Source of the DNA: a virus
DNA: 55,111 nt
IMG/VR virus record: IMGVR_UViG_3300033153_005557
Span: 1 to 55,111 of that record
Direction: 5' to 3' (one strand)
Position numbers and translations under genes: made by a program. The notes beneath the pieces were generated by a model. That model had not been told where the DNA came from, searched no databases, and worked only from the letters and a program-made list of their open reading frames with translations. Shown here piece by piece: positions 32,963 through 40,775 of the stretch (position 1 is the first letter of the stretch; each line of letters opens with the position of its first letter).

Positions 32963-34981
32963 CTATGCGACCGCTAGTATACCTTCTGTGTACGTTCCAG
33001 CCGCTTCTTCCATTGCAGCCAGTATCTTACGGTTAAACACCGGTCTGCCACCAAACTGTATATACGAGCCTTCTACACGCACCAGACGCTCGTCTTCCGG
33101 TAAGGTCTTACACAGCTTATCAATTTCATTCATCGGTATATACGGGTTTTCCCGCATACCAGCCATTGTATAAAACACTTCTTCTCTGTCCAGTATGTCT
33201 TTCAGCCACTTTGTTCCTTCTACCGGAGTGGCGGTCATCAGCCACGGTGCCTGTTTATCCAACATTCTTAGCTCCAGTTCACGGAAGACGCCTTCCTTTA
33301 GCGGCTCTTCGTCAACCCATGCAAAGTCAATCGCGTCTCCCTGGAACTTGGCACGACCGGATTCTACCGATTTGTACCATACTTCCCATTCTCTACCGTC
33401 TGCCTTCAGTGTCCAGTATTGATGCTTTCCGTTCCATTTACCGTTCTCCATATACCTCTTTGGCATATGTCCCTCGAAGTAGGGCTTCTCTACGCCTTCG
33501 AGAACCTTGCTGTCAGGCCCCACAATCCACGCACGGCCATTCTTAGGGCTCTTATACGTCGGGTGCTGCCCAGTCACTATTAAAGCGGTAATAAAACCAC
33601 CAAGATGGCTGTTGCAGGTTGCTACGAAGTCACCAACAAGGAAACAATGGTCTGGATGGTCGATTTCGATGCAGTAGCACTGGTGCTTTCCGGTAGGTTC
33701 TATCGAACGAACAATGCGACTCGTATAATCACAGTTCCTTTTTGTTCTTTCTGGCATCTTATATTTCAACTCTACTGGAATATCGTATGCTCGCCATGTG
33801 ACATTATGGTATGTACCCTTTTTTGGGCCATCTTTAGCATTTGTACACGTTTTCTCTACTACTTGTATAGTTGCTTTTCCTCCAAGGCTACGCACTAGTT
33901 TTTGAAAACCATCCGCTAGCATCGGAGATTTCACACAGAAGCCAAATTTGAATCCGTCAGTGTCGATTAAGCCTGCCAGTAACTGCTTTCTGTCTTCTAT
34001 TGAGGCGGAAAGGTATATCTCTGGGATAAATTTTGTCCCGGACTTAGTGCCCATTAGTCCTAACTTATCGAGTTTATCCGCCAACCCTTCGGCTTTAATC
34101 AATCCGTGAGATATGGACTTTGTTCGTCTTGATATCAAAGCTAATCCATCCAGGTTCTCTTTTAAGCGGTTGATTATTGTTTCGTCTTTTGAGGTTACCG
34201 CTAATGAGTTTTTATTAACAATCGACCCGTCACCAAGCAGCACTCCCAGTACATATGGATGTACCGGCAAAGTGATTGATGGTAGATATTCTACCGACAC
34301 AGGACTCAACATTCGTGTCCGTAGCGATATAGCATTGCCTAGTCGTGGCCTAAGCTCATCAATAGTCCTCTTAACAACCTTAATCGGTTCCTTGCGGCCT
34401 CTTGGTCGTGAGATATATTTCCCGCTACGTAGTTTCACCGGAAATGGGTGTGTACCGGCCGTTTCAACCGATGCACCGTCGCTAAATGTTATTTTATAAC
34501 AATCAAGCATCCCATTGTCCCATTTATTTGTTACTATTACGGGCTTTGCTTCTCCACTTTTAATATCATAACTCAGCACATAGTCGCCGATTGCGATGTC
34601 TCGCATTGTTTTATACGAACCGTCGGCCATTGGAACTACCTGGGTCTCAGTTAATTCCTTACCAATTCTGTTCGCTCCGCATGCTACGCAGCCCTTATAC
34701 TTCGGCATGTTCCATATTATCTCGTACTGCCAACTCGGTGACCCGTCCGACCGATTCCGGTATGGGACCATCTTGTAATAGGGCTCTTTCGCGCGTTGCA
34801 AAGTCTCCTTTATTATCTTCTGATTCCCCTGCAACCACCTCAAGGCCTCTTTCCCCTTGGACGTATGACTCGACATGGCGGCGTCCTCTCTGAGCCTTGT
34901 CAATTTGTTCAAAGAGCTCTGCATCCGATGATATGGAAACTGTAAGCGTAGTATCTTTTTTTGTTGCGGCGTAAACTCCAT
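32963..34981 (-). CDS. terL-N: Terminase large subunit, ATPase-domain half, interrupted by an intein, 672 aa precursor
   Basis: After removing residues 109-457 the host protein reads GANRIGK joined to SHLGG, restoring a Walker A motif GANRIGKS. The Walker B and catalytic Glu are in DAIDFAWVDEEP (about 549-560), and the coupling segment is LMTATPVEG (581-589). The chain ends after the linker (RPVFNRKILAAMEEAAGTYT), just where a nuclease domain would start; that domain is a separate gene at 31881-32594. The start MEFTPQQKKI follows AGAGG at long spacing; the first 95 codons overlap the small-terminase gene in another frame. Spliced size would be about 323 residues. Confidence 0.85.
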   Translation of the reverse strand: MEFTPQQKKILRLQFPYHRMQSSLNKLTRLREDAAMSSHTSKGKEALRWLQGNQKIIKETLQRAKEPYYKMVPYRNRSDGSPSWQYEIIWNMPKYKGCVACGANRIGKELTETQVVPMADGSYKTMRDIAIGDYVLSYDIKSGEAKPVIVTNKWDNGMLDCYKITFSDGASVETAGTHPFPVKLRSGKYISRPRGRKEPIKVVKRTIDELRPRLGNAISLRTRMLSPVSVEYLPSITLPVHPYVLGVLLGDGSIVNKNSLAVTSKDETIINRLKENLDGLALISRRTKSISHGLIKAEGLADKLDKLGLMGTKSGTKFIPEIYLSASIEDRKQLLAGLIDTDGFKFGFCVKSPMLADGFQKLVRSLGGKATIQVVEKTCTNAKDGPKKGTYHNVTWRAYDIPVELKYKMPERTKRNCDYTSRIVRSIEPTGKHQCYCIEIDHPDHCFLVGDFVATCNSHLGGFITALIVTGQHPTYKSPKNGRAWIVGPDSKVLEGVEKPYFEGHMPKRYMENGKWNGKHQYWTLKADGREWEVWYKSVESGRAKFQGDAIDFAWVDEEPLKEGVFRELELRMLDKQAPWLMTATPVEGTKWLKDILDREEVFYTMAGMRENPYIPMNEIDKLCKTLPEDERLVRVEGSYIQFGGRPVFNRKILAAMEEAAGTYTEGILAVA
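33611..34657 (-). mobile_element. Intein with LAGLIDADG endonuclease inside the terminase Walker A motif
   Basis: Residues 109-457 of the precursor. The N-splice block ELTETQVVPMADG begins with Glu, not Cys/Ser/Ala; block B holds GTHPF (His178). The homing endonuclease has two motifs, VLGVLLGDGS (244-253) and LAGLIDTDG (335-343). The end is QCYCIEIDHPDHCFLVGDFV then ATCN, followed by extein Ser458. Missing first nucleophile, Cys437 in block F and Thr455 before the terminal Cys-Asn match much of the class 3 intein pattern, but the usual Trp two residues after the block B His is Phe180 and the penultimate residue is Cys rather than His. Confidence 0.85.
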
Positions 34982-35324
34982 AGATTTTATGTACCTCTTG
35001 TATTGCCTTTAATTGCGTTGGCCGGTCCGGCACGCTGGTTATCGACGTACTTCCGTCTGCATTCTCTGTAACAATCGGCTTTGTTGCGTCTAATGCCTTG
35101 ATAAGCTTGCTTGTAGTACCCGTTAGGCCCTTCAGTTTGCTATTGTCAAGGTGTGCTATCGCCATCATACGGAAATCATCGGAGCTCTTGTACGTGTGTA
35201 TCGTCTTCCTTGACACACCAAGCTCTTTGGCACACTCACCGATGCTCTTGTGATCAATGATATGCGATTTAAGCAACTTTATCTTATTTTTTGTTGATCG
35301 TTCCTTTTTTTCGCTGTCCTTCAT
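34695..35324 (-). CDS. terS: Terminase small subunit, 209 aa
   Basis: Residues 20-50 (HIIDHKSIGECAKELGVSRK, TIHTYKSS) form a helix-turn-helix for packaging-site recognition. A central helical region with RPTQLKAIQEVHKIYGVYAA resembles the oligomerisation part of small terminases. The C-terminal 95 codons overlap the large-terminase start in another frame (287 bases). The product sits just ahead of the large subunit as usual. The start follows AAAAGGTTACTA. Called from HTH, size and position. Confidence 0.75.
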   Translation of the reverse strand: MKDSEKKERSTKNKIKLLKSHIIDHKSIGECAKELGVSRKTIHTYKSSDDFRMMAIAHLDNSKLKGLTGTTSKLIKALDATKPIVTENADGSTSITSVPDRPTQLKAIQEVHKIYGVYAATKKDTTLTVSISSDAELFEQIDKAQRGRRHVESYVQGERGLEVVAGESEDNKGDFATRERALLQDGPIPESVGRVTELAVRDNMEHAEV

Positions 35325-35778
35325 TAGTAACCTTTTTTGTTATATACAACTTTTCGGTTTTTGTGCCGTCCAGATCGTCTGTCACGGAAGAAACGATATG
35401 TTTCTGGGCAAGATGCAGCTTCATCCCGTGTTCGGTAAAAGTCTTTCCGCATTTCTCACATGGAAAACGCTCACCACCGGGTTTTATACCCGGCTTCTTA
35501 TGTCGTCCACGCTTCTTTCCCGCGACCTGTGGCTTTCTTGGGTGTTCACCGAACTTGATGTCCGTCTTGCCTTCTACCGTGATCTGCCTTCCAAGGGTTA
35601 TCCGGACAATACACTCGTTACAGATACCCGTGTCCTTCTTTTCCGGAGCGGTATGCCTGACAAGAAGACCGTCTGCTCGTCTACCACAGACAGAACAGTT
35701 CTGTTTCTTACTGCATCGCTCGTATATTCTTGCCTTGTATAGTACTCTTTCGGTCTTGATTCTTACTAATACTGACAT
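35284..35778 (-). CDS. C2H2 and zinc-knuckle protein, 164 aa
   Basis: Two metal sites are visible: NCSVCGRR with a later GICNEC pair, and a classical C2H2 finger FPCEKCGKTFTEHGMKLHLA with QKH closing it. Basic linkers (KKRGRHKKPGIKPGG) suggest DNA binding. It overlaps the small terminase by 41 bases, so it may assist packaging or regulate the head operon. C2H2 fingers are uncommon but known in phages. Function inferred from fold only. Confidence 0.7.
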   Translation of the reverse strand: MSVLVRIKTERVLYKARIYERCSKKQNCSVCGRRADGLLVRHTAPEKKDTGICNECIVRITLGRQITVEGKTDIKFGEHPRKPQVAGKKRGRHKKPGIKPGGERFPCEKCGKTFTEHGMKLHLAQKHIVSSVTDDLDGTKTEKLYITKKVTNEGQRKKGTINKK

Positions 35779-35794
35779 AGTTTATTCCTTTCTA

Positions 35795-36295
35795 TTACCA
35801 CGGACGGGCGTATACCTTGACTCGGCCTGTTGCCCCGGCCTGTGTTATTGTTACTACCTGGATAACAATGTACTTAAACCCTCTTGTATCGAATGAAGCC
35901 GTACCACAGTAGCCCGCTGCATCATTATTGGCTATCGTGTATGCACCAGCAGAATCGACAACAAAGCTTTCTGCACAAAAATAACCATCGTCATCTACTT
36001 GTGCTCCGCCAGCTATTGTACTTAGCGTGTCTACAAGCACAGCAGGGCCGTTTTCTGCATACCCCCATACAGCTATTTTGACGTTTACCTCTGCATCAAG
36101 TAACATACTAACTCGGAGTTCAAGCCCGTTGGTATGATCGTTAAGCTGTAATACATCTTGTGTGGCGGCAACAGATGCTGCTTTTCTGAACGCTTCCGTT
36201 CTCTGCGTGGCGGCAACTAATATAGTTTCTACGTTCGCCTTAAGGACGTTCCTTATTAGCTTCCACGGTGCCTGTTTTGTGTTAAGGTAACTCAT
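35795..36295 (-). CDS. Virion surface protein candidate, 166 aa
   Basis: Helical N-terminus (LIRNVLKANVETILVAATQR) and a beta-rich C-terminal two-thirds (LELRVSMLLDAEVNVKIAVW, FKYIVIQVVTITQAGATGRV) end in KVYARPW. The pattern fits jelly-roll decoration or fibre-associated proteins. It follows the collagen-like fibre gene by one base. No family recognised. Confidence 0.6.
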   Translation of the reverse strand: MSYLNTKQAPWKLIRNVLKANVETILVAATQRTEAFRKAASVAATQDVLQLNDHTNGLELRVSMLLDAEVNVKIAVWGYAENGPAVLVDTLSTIAGGAQVDDDGYFCAESFVVDSAGAYTIANNDAAGYCGTASFDTRGFKYIVIQVVTITQAGATGRVKVYARPW

Positions 36296-36296
36296 A

Positions 36297-37001
36297 TTAT
36301 TCCTTTCCTTCTAGTTCACTTAATTTTGCTTTAATCATTAAAATTTCATTCGTGAAGTATGCAATCTCACTCGGAGCGATACCTGGAGGCCCTTCTTTAC
36401 CTCTGGCTCCTGGGTACCCTCGCTCACCGAGTAATCCATTCTTTCCATCTGTACCGTTCCTGCCATCTGCTCCAGCAGGACCGAGAAGGTCTCTAGCTTC
36501 GCCCTGAGAGCCGTCGGGGTTCTCGAAGGTTATTTTGGTGCCATCCCATATATGGACCGGTACAGAGCCAGCCAGGCCATCTACACCATCTACGCCATTG
36601 ATTCCATCCTTGCCGTCTTTTCCGTCTTTACCTCGATGTCCGTCAAGGCCGTTTGCACCGTCGATGCCGTCTGCTCCATCGAGCCCGTTTATATAATCTT
36701 TCCCAGGGACCGGTGTGTAACCATCTTTACCGTCAACGCCGTCAATGCCGTCTCTATAATCTTCTCCCTTTTTGGGAGTGTATCCGTCTTTTCCGTCCTT
36801 ACCATCCGTTCCGTTGGCACCAGAGGGGCCCTGTGAGCCTGTGTCGCCCTTATCGCCCTTTGCCATCATTTCGATTGGCTCTTTAGAGTTACCGAAATAC
36901 ATCCTTCCTTTACGAAACACCATTTTTGACATTAATTCTTTTGCAAGCATCTGTTCTTTTGTGGCTTTTTGGTCGCCAGTGAATCTGTCTCGTGAGCCCA
37001 T
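36297..37001 (-). CDS. Collagen-like fibre protein, 234 aa
   Basis: Residues about 48-205 are Gly-x-y triplets (GDKGDTGSQGPSGANGTDGK, then GKDGKDG, GLDGADGIDGANGLDG), broken by two inserts of the type GYTPKKGEDYRDG and GYTPVPGKDYING. Collagen-like trimeric shafts occur in many phage fibres. The N-terminal helix could attach to the tail; the short C-terminal helix (EIAYFTNEILMIKAKLSELE) may register the trimer. Repetitive DNA makes length change by recombination likely. Confidence 0.85.
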   Translation of the reverse strand: MGSRDRFTGDQKATKEQMLAKELMSKMVFRKGRMYFGNSKEPIEMMAKGDKGDTGSQGPSGANGTDGKDGKDGYTPKKGEDYRDGIDGVDGKDGYTPVPGKDYINGLDGADGIDGANGLDGHRGKDGKDGKDGINGVDGVDGLAGSVPVHIWDGTKITFENPDGSQGEARDLLGPAGADGRNGTDGKNGLLGERGYPGARGKEGPPGIAPSEIAYFTNEILMIKAKLSELEGKE

Positions 37002-37013
37002 AATATTCCTTTC

Positions 37014-37601
37014 TTAATCTGCTATATACCTATGCCTATGTGACTGCCAGCGATTCTCGACGGAAAAGGTACCCACAACAGCGGTTATCGTCTCTCCGCC
37101 GATGGTTGCACCACTTATGACCACGCTGTAATCTGTTTGTTTGTCATAGTTTGCCTCTGTTATTACGACCGAGACGCTGTGTATGTTCACTTCTGAGCCG
37201 ATATCTCTGTCCAACGTTGCTTGGGCGGTGCCGAGCGGCGATGTTTCATTGTTCTTGAACACCCGCAACGCACCTGCCGCAGTATACGACTTGCTGGTAG
37301 AGAATGTAAAGTACAAAGTCTCGTTCATCTTATAGTCGCCGACGTATCCGGCAGACTCTACTATGCCCGCACCGTACCCAACCGCAGAAACCGTTTCACC
37401 AAAACCGACCACCTCGGACCCTTCTTTGACGACAACAACGTCATCTAAGCCAACAGCAGCGTCTATAACGGTAAAATAACCAGGGGCAGTTCCGCTCTCT
37501 GGCAAGGACGCACCGGCAGCGGTGATCTCTGTACCGTCTTCCTGGTACGCTCCGTATGTCAGCGTAGAACCTATTTGCCATCCAAACTTAAGGCGAGACA
37601 T
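37014..37601 (-). CDS. Beta-rich virion protein, 195 aa
   Basis: Contains GWQIGSTLTYGAYQEDGTEI, a Val/Gly-rich strand region (IDAAVGLDDVVVVKEGSEVV), and an Ig-like end (TDYSVVISGATIGGETITAV, VGTFSVENRWQ). Such proteins often lie near fibre genes as minor capsid or base proteins. The start overlaps the upstream gene by one base. Family unknown. Confidence 0.6.
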   Translation of the reverse strand: MSRLKFGWQIGSTLTYGAYQEDGTEITAAGASLPESGTAPGYFTVIDAAVGLDDVVVVKEGSEVVGFGETVSAVGYGAGIVESAGYVGDYKMNETLYFTFSTSKSYTAAGALRVFKNNETSPLGTAQATLDRDIGSEVNIHSVSVVITEANYDKQTDYSVVISGATIGGETITAVVGTFSVENRWQSHRHRYIAD

Positions 37602-37891
37602 TATTTATCCTTCTTTTTCTCTGTTAATGTATCCATATAGTCGGAAAAAGCTTTTCGTGCGAAAGTGAATATTTTACTTTCCGGGTTTTCGACAAGCTGC
37701 CGCATCTCTTTAATATGAGATGCTGCCATCTCAACCTCTTCGCCCTTGTTTATCGCCCTTGCGATCTCCACAAGGTCAAGACTCCGAGCCTTTCCGTATA
37801 ACAGGTCGGCTATTGTCTTGTAAAACTTGGCGTCCTTGATTACGTTACCATCAATGTCTTTTAATTCTACTTTGCTTAAATCTACTTTCAT
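37601..37891 (-). CDS. Hypothetical protein, 96 aa
   Basis: Begins MKVDLSKVELKDIDGNVIKD, a short beta-hairpin, then helices (LVEIARAINKGEEVEMAASH, IFTFARKAFSDYMDTLTEKK). Similar small proteins with an LxDxDGN opening are found in fibre or tail clusters as chaperone-like factors. The tail of charged Lys residues is compatible with a cytoplasmic role. No family assigned. Confidence 0.6.
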   Translation of the reverse strand: MKVDLSKVELKDIDGNVIKDAKFYKTIADLLYGKARSLDLVEIARAINKGEEVEMAASHIKEMRQLVENPESKIFTFARKAFSDYMDTLTEKKKDK

Positions 37892-37903
37892 TCTCTTTTT
37901 CCT

Positions 37904-38143
37904 TTACTCTACTATTAAGTCTTCATCAGTTATTGCTACCACAGCCTTACTTTGGGCTATGTCTATTTTCCTTTTCTCTCGCTTATGGATACCTCGCTTA
38001 ATATCCTTTACGGCCTGTAATTTCGCCCATGCCCCTTCAGCCATTATAGGCTCTTTGTTTTCGTCGATGTCTACGGGCAGACAGGAGGCGATGTGCCTTG
38101 CTATTAGTGCGTCTGAAAATGTAAGTGTTATTTGTGTTGCCAT
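37904..38143 (-). CDS. Hypothetical protein, 79 aa
   Basis: Starts MATQITLTFSDALIARHIAS. A short N-terminal strand and helix, an acidic middle (DIDENKEPIMAEGAWAKLQA) and a basic helix (VKDIKRGIHKREKRKIDIAQ). It lies in the fibre region between two virion genes. Function unknown. Confidence 0.6.
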   Translation of the reverse strand: MATQITLTFSDALIARHIASCLPVDIDENKEPIMAEGAWAKLQAVKDIKRGIHKREKRKIDIAQSKAVVAITDEDLIVE

Positions 38144-38152
38144 TTTGTTCTC

Positions 38153-38932
38153 CTAGTCGTCTACTATTATTAACTCAAACCCCGCAGATACCGATTGGCC
38201 CGTTATTGCTGCATCTACTATTGCCGCCCGCATCTCAATATCGGACTTGGCCTCTATTTTTTCCGGTATGTCGTGGTGATGATACAAGTAGCTGGTGCCG
38301 TCTTCTATTAGGTCTGCCTTAAACTTAATCTTAAACACACCCCCGATTGGCTTTACTCGTAATTTTACATCTACCGGTGTTGCCTTTTTTGCGCCTTCCA
38401 GAGAAAACCAAAAATTAGTCATATAAGCAGTCTTGCCGTTTGGTACGGTATATATCGACATTAGCGTCTGATTATTGCCCGGCTGTATTATTGCTCTTAC
38501 GTCGGCTAACGTATCCGGCACGCCATTGGTTTCCCCATCGGTATCCTCATAGACGTAAATTGTACCGGCGTTGTCAGTGGCATTTTTGTTTTTAATCCTA
38601 AACACTCTCCGAAGCGGTGTGTCTAATGCCGTGAGTGTTTGTCCTGCTGCTGTGATGGTCTGGACTGTTAAATCCCAATTAACATCAAGCCCCTGAATTT
38701 CATAATCCTGCGTATCTCCATTGTCGCTTGACGATATGGCATCTATGTCCGCACCAGATGAATAGTTGTACTGCATTTCATTCAACCCGCCATCGTCGGC
38801 ACCATCCCATATCGTTACGGCTAAATCACTTGTATCAAAGTCGGGTGCTTCACCAAACTTGTGGACATAGGTTGTACCGGGTATATTTCCCTTCGCAATT
38901 TCAAGGCCGTAGCTTCTATTTAAGTGACTCAT
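38153..38932 (-). CDS. Virion protein, 259 aa
   Basis: The sequence is rich in beta structure: VRAIIQPGNNQTLMSIYTVP, NGKTAYMTNFWFSLEGAKKA, and FKIKFKADLIEDGTSYLYHH before a closing SAGFELIIVDD. The strand pattern resembles receptor-binding or decoration jelly rolls. It directly follows the 560-aa fibre gene. Assigned to the virion by neighbourhood. Confidence 0.6.
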   Translation of the reverse strand: MSHLNRSYGLEIAKGNIPGTTYVHKFGEAPDFDTSDLAVTIWDGADDGGLNEMQYNYSSGADIDAISSSDNGDTQDYEIQGLDVNWDLTVQTITAAGQTLTALDTPLRRVFRIKNKNATDNAGTIYVYEDTDGETNGVPDTLADVRAIIQPGNNQTLMSIYTVPNGKTAYMTNFWFSLEGAKKATPVDVKLRVKPIGGVFKIKFKADLIEDGTSYLYHHHDIPEKIEAKSDIEMRAAIVDAAITGQSVSAGFELIIVDD

Positions 38933-38941
38933 ATCGTTCTC

Positions 38942-40624
38942 CTAAAATATCCAGTATTTAGTACCGTCAGAGTATATGCCTATTGCTTCATATTGAACTA
39001 AATCAAACGTATTATTGTTGTCGATAACCGTCCCACCGTCCACGTTGGCGTCAACGGTTACGGTGGCCGCGTTTATATTTTTTATCCAGTAGATTTTCTC
39101 GGCTACAGGAGACGGCAGGTCTACCGTAAACGCTACCGTAGCGTGATTGCATAACAAAGCAACGTCCGTCGCGGTTAAATCTGTGTTTGCTGTGACCGTC
39201 CTACCTTTTAGTTCTAAACCTTGGAGATTTGCTGTTGCCGACCCCGCCTGTGATATACCGCCTGTTGCAGAGAACTGTGTCTCATTCGTGTCGTCACCAA
39301 TAACAGCAGAAGCAAAAGAGCCTTTCCCGTCTTTATCTATGTTAGCAAGCAAATTATCATTCTCGTCGGTAATATCCAACATATTTGCTGTTTGGCTTGC
39401 AATCCCTTTAAGTTTTAATGGCCCTACGCCTGTTGCTTCTGTTTGGATTAACACCCTATAATTAGCAGAAGGAACAATGGCATTTGCAAAACTTGTGTGC
39501 CCTGCAATATCTATCCGGAAAAAATCCATACTAGCAAGTGGATTCCCTGCTAAAATTTCTGCAAGCTCTCTACCTTGGATACTAAATGTTTTATTAGCTC
39601 CACTATCTATTGGGAACATAAAAGCATTAGCATTAATACCTGTAGAAAGTCCAAGTGCATTGGGATTTGCTCCTGATGTCTTAGAAATAATGATACTAGC
39701 TTTTCCTCCTATTGATACTAATACATTATTTCCAAAAGTCCCTCCCCCGCCAACAGTCAAGTCACCGGCACCGGAAGCGTCAAACGTCAATCCGGCATGA
39801 GTTTTGGCCGCAAGGTCGCCATCTGTGGTGTCAAACATCGCTATAGAGCTTGTCGCATTTGTACCGGCCACAACCACTACCGTATCTGCCCTTGCTACCT
39901 GTAGCGTGCCGGAGTCAACGTACCCCCACTTCGTGTCTGTACCTGTCTGGTAGACAAGGTAATCAGTTGTGCCGACTGCTTGAGGAAGGTCGTATTCTCC
40001 ATTGATAGTAGTTGTGTCAACATTACTAGCACCAAGCTGTGTGTCATCACTTACAATCAAATCAGCATTTATGGTTACCGTATCATCGGTGCCTAGCAAT
40101 AGCTGGTCTACATTCCCCCCCACATAGATACTGATAGGGTGATTGTCGCCAGTACCGGCACTACTAGAGGCGATGATGTATTTATCTACTGCGTTATAAT
40201 AAATTCGCAACGCTTCAAAGTTATCGAACGAACCAGGCACCCCCTGTGCAAAAAGTTCATACGCTACCTCATTCCCGCCATCTCCTGTTTTTGGAAAGAG
40301 ACCGAGGGCTGATAGTGTATCTTCGGTTTGAGCAATCAGGGTAGCTTGACCGCCGCCACGAGTCGAAAGAATATAATCTTGATTACCGTCAATGGTTAGG
40401 CTAACGGCCTGTATAGCGTGCGAGAACGTCACCAGTCCGTCGCCTGCCGTCATGGTGGTGGACTGACCTGATACGTCAAAGGTCCAGACGTTAGAGGCGT
40501 TGGTGCCGTCACTCCATGTCGTAGCGTCGATGAGGGTGGAGTCCCAGCTAAACGTACGAGAAGACTCCGTTATGGGAGCCGCCGCCGAATATTTAACTAT
40601 TGGATGTATTCCGTTACCTGACAT
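38942..40624 (-). CDS. Fibre or tailspike-like protein, 560 aa, first gene of the virion operon
   Basis: A Thr/Ala/Asp-rich, beta-repetitive chain (TFDVSGQSTTMTAGDGLVTF, LSTRGGGQATLIAQTEDTLS) with a C-terminal module (ATVAFTVDLPSPVAEKIYWI and DLVQYEAIGIYSDGTKYWIF) like those ending many phage fibre and tailspike proteins; a related module ends the exported repeat protein. The ATG at 40622-40624 is only seven bases after a perfect TATAAT, with no ribosome site between, so this mRNA may be leaderless. Confidence 0.7.
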   Translation of the reverse strand: MSGNGIHPIVKYSAAAPITESSRTFSWDSTLIDATTWSDGTNASNVWTFDVSGQSTTMTAGDGLVTFSHAIQAVSLTIDGNQDYILSTRGGGQATLIAQTEDTLSALGLFPKTGDGGNEVAYELFAQGVPGSFDNFEALRIYYNAVDKYIIASSSAGTGDNHPISIYVGGNVDQLLLGTDDTVTINADLIVSDDTQLGASNVDTTTINGEYDLPQAVGTTDYLVYQTGTDTKWGYVDSGTLQVARADTVVVVAGTNATSSIAMFDTTDGDLAAKTHAGLTFDASGAGDLTVGGGGTFGNNVLVSIGGKASIIISKTSGANPNALGLSTGINANAFMFPIDSGANKTFSIQGRELAEILAGNPLASMDFFRIDIAGHTSFANAIVPSANYRVLIQTEATGVGPLKLKGIASQTANMLDITDENDNLLANIDKDGKGSFASAVIGDDTNETQFSATGGISQAGSATANLQGLELKGRTVTANTDLTATDVALLCNHATVAFTVDLPSPVAEKIYWIKNINAATVTVDANVDGGTVIDNNNTFDLVQYEAIGIYSDGTKYWIF

Positions 40625-40631
40625 CTTGTAT

Positions 40632-40659
40632 ATTATACCCTTTTTCTGCTGTTTGTCAA
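40632..40659 (-). promoter_or_regulatory. Near-consensus sigma-70 promoter of the virion operon
   Basis: Minus strand TTGACA (40659-40654), a 16-base spacer, TATAAT (40637-40632). Both hexamers are perfect matches; the spacer is one base shorter than optimal. It lies between the terminator at 40724-40760 and the first virion gene. Predicted transcription start falls at or within a base or two of that gene's ATG. No phage RNA polymerase gene was seen, so host polymerase presumably uses it. Confidence 0.9.
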
Positions 40660-40723
40660 ATTATTTTACAGCTAGTGGTTATGTATTGTCCGTTAAAAAT
40701 AATAAATTCATCATAACCACCAT

Positions 40724-40760
40724 AAAAAAAGGCGATAGCCGCCCGAAGGTAACTACCGCC
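40724..40760 (-). terminator. Rho-independent terminator closing the replication operon
   Basis: Minus strand GGCGGTAG, a 14-base loop, CTATCGCC, then seven T. One G-U pair. It follows the gene ending at 40776 and separates replication genes from the virion promoter. Confidence 0.9.
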
Positions 40761-40775
40761 AATTACAATGGAGAC

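Noticed and set aside
32584-32963. Group I intron splitting the terminase
   Set aside because: Only 16 bases separate the first half from the inserted gene and the inserted gene overlaps the second half, leaving no room for intron core structures.
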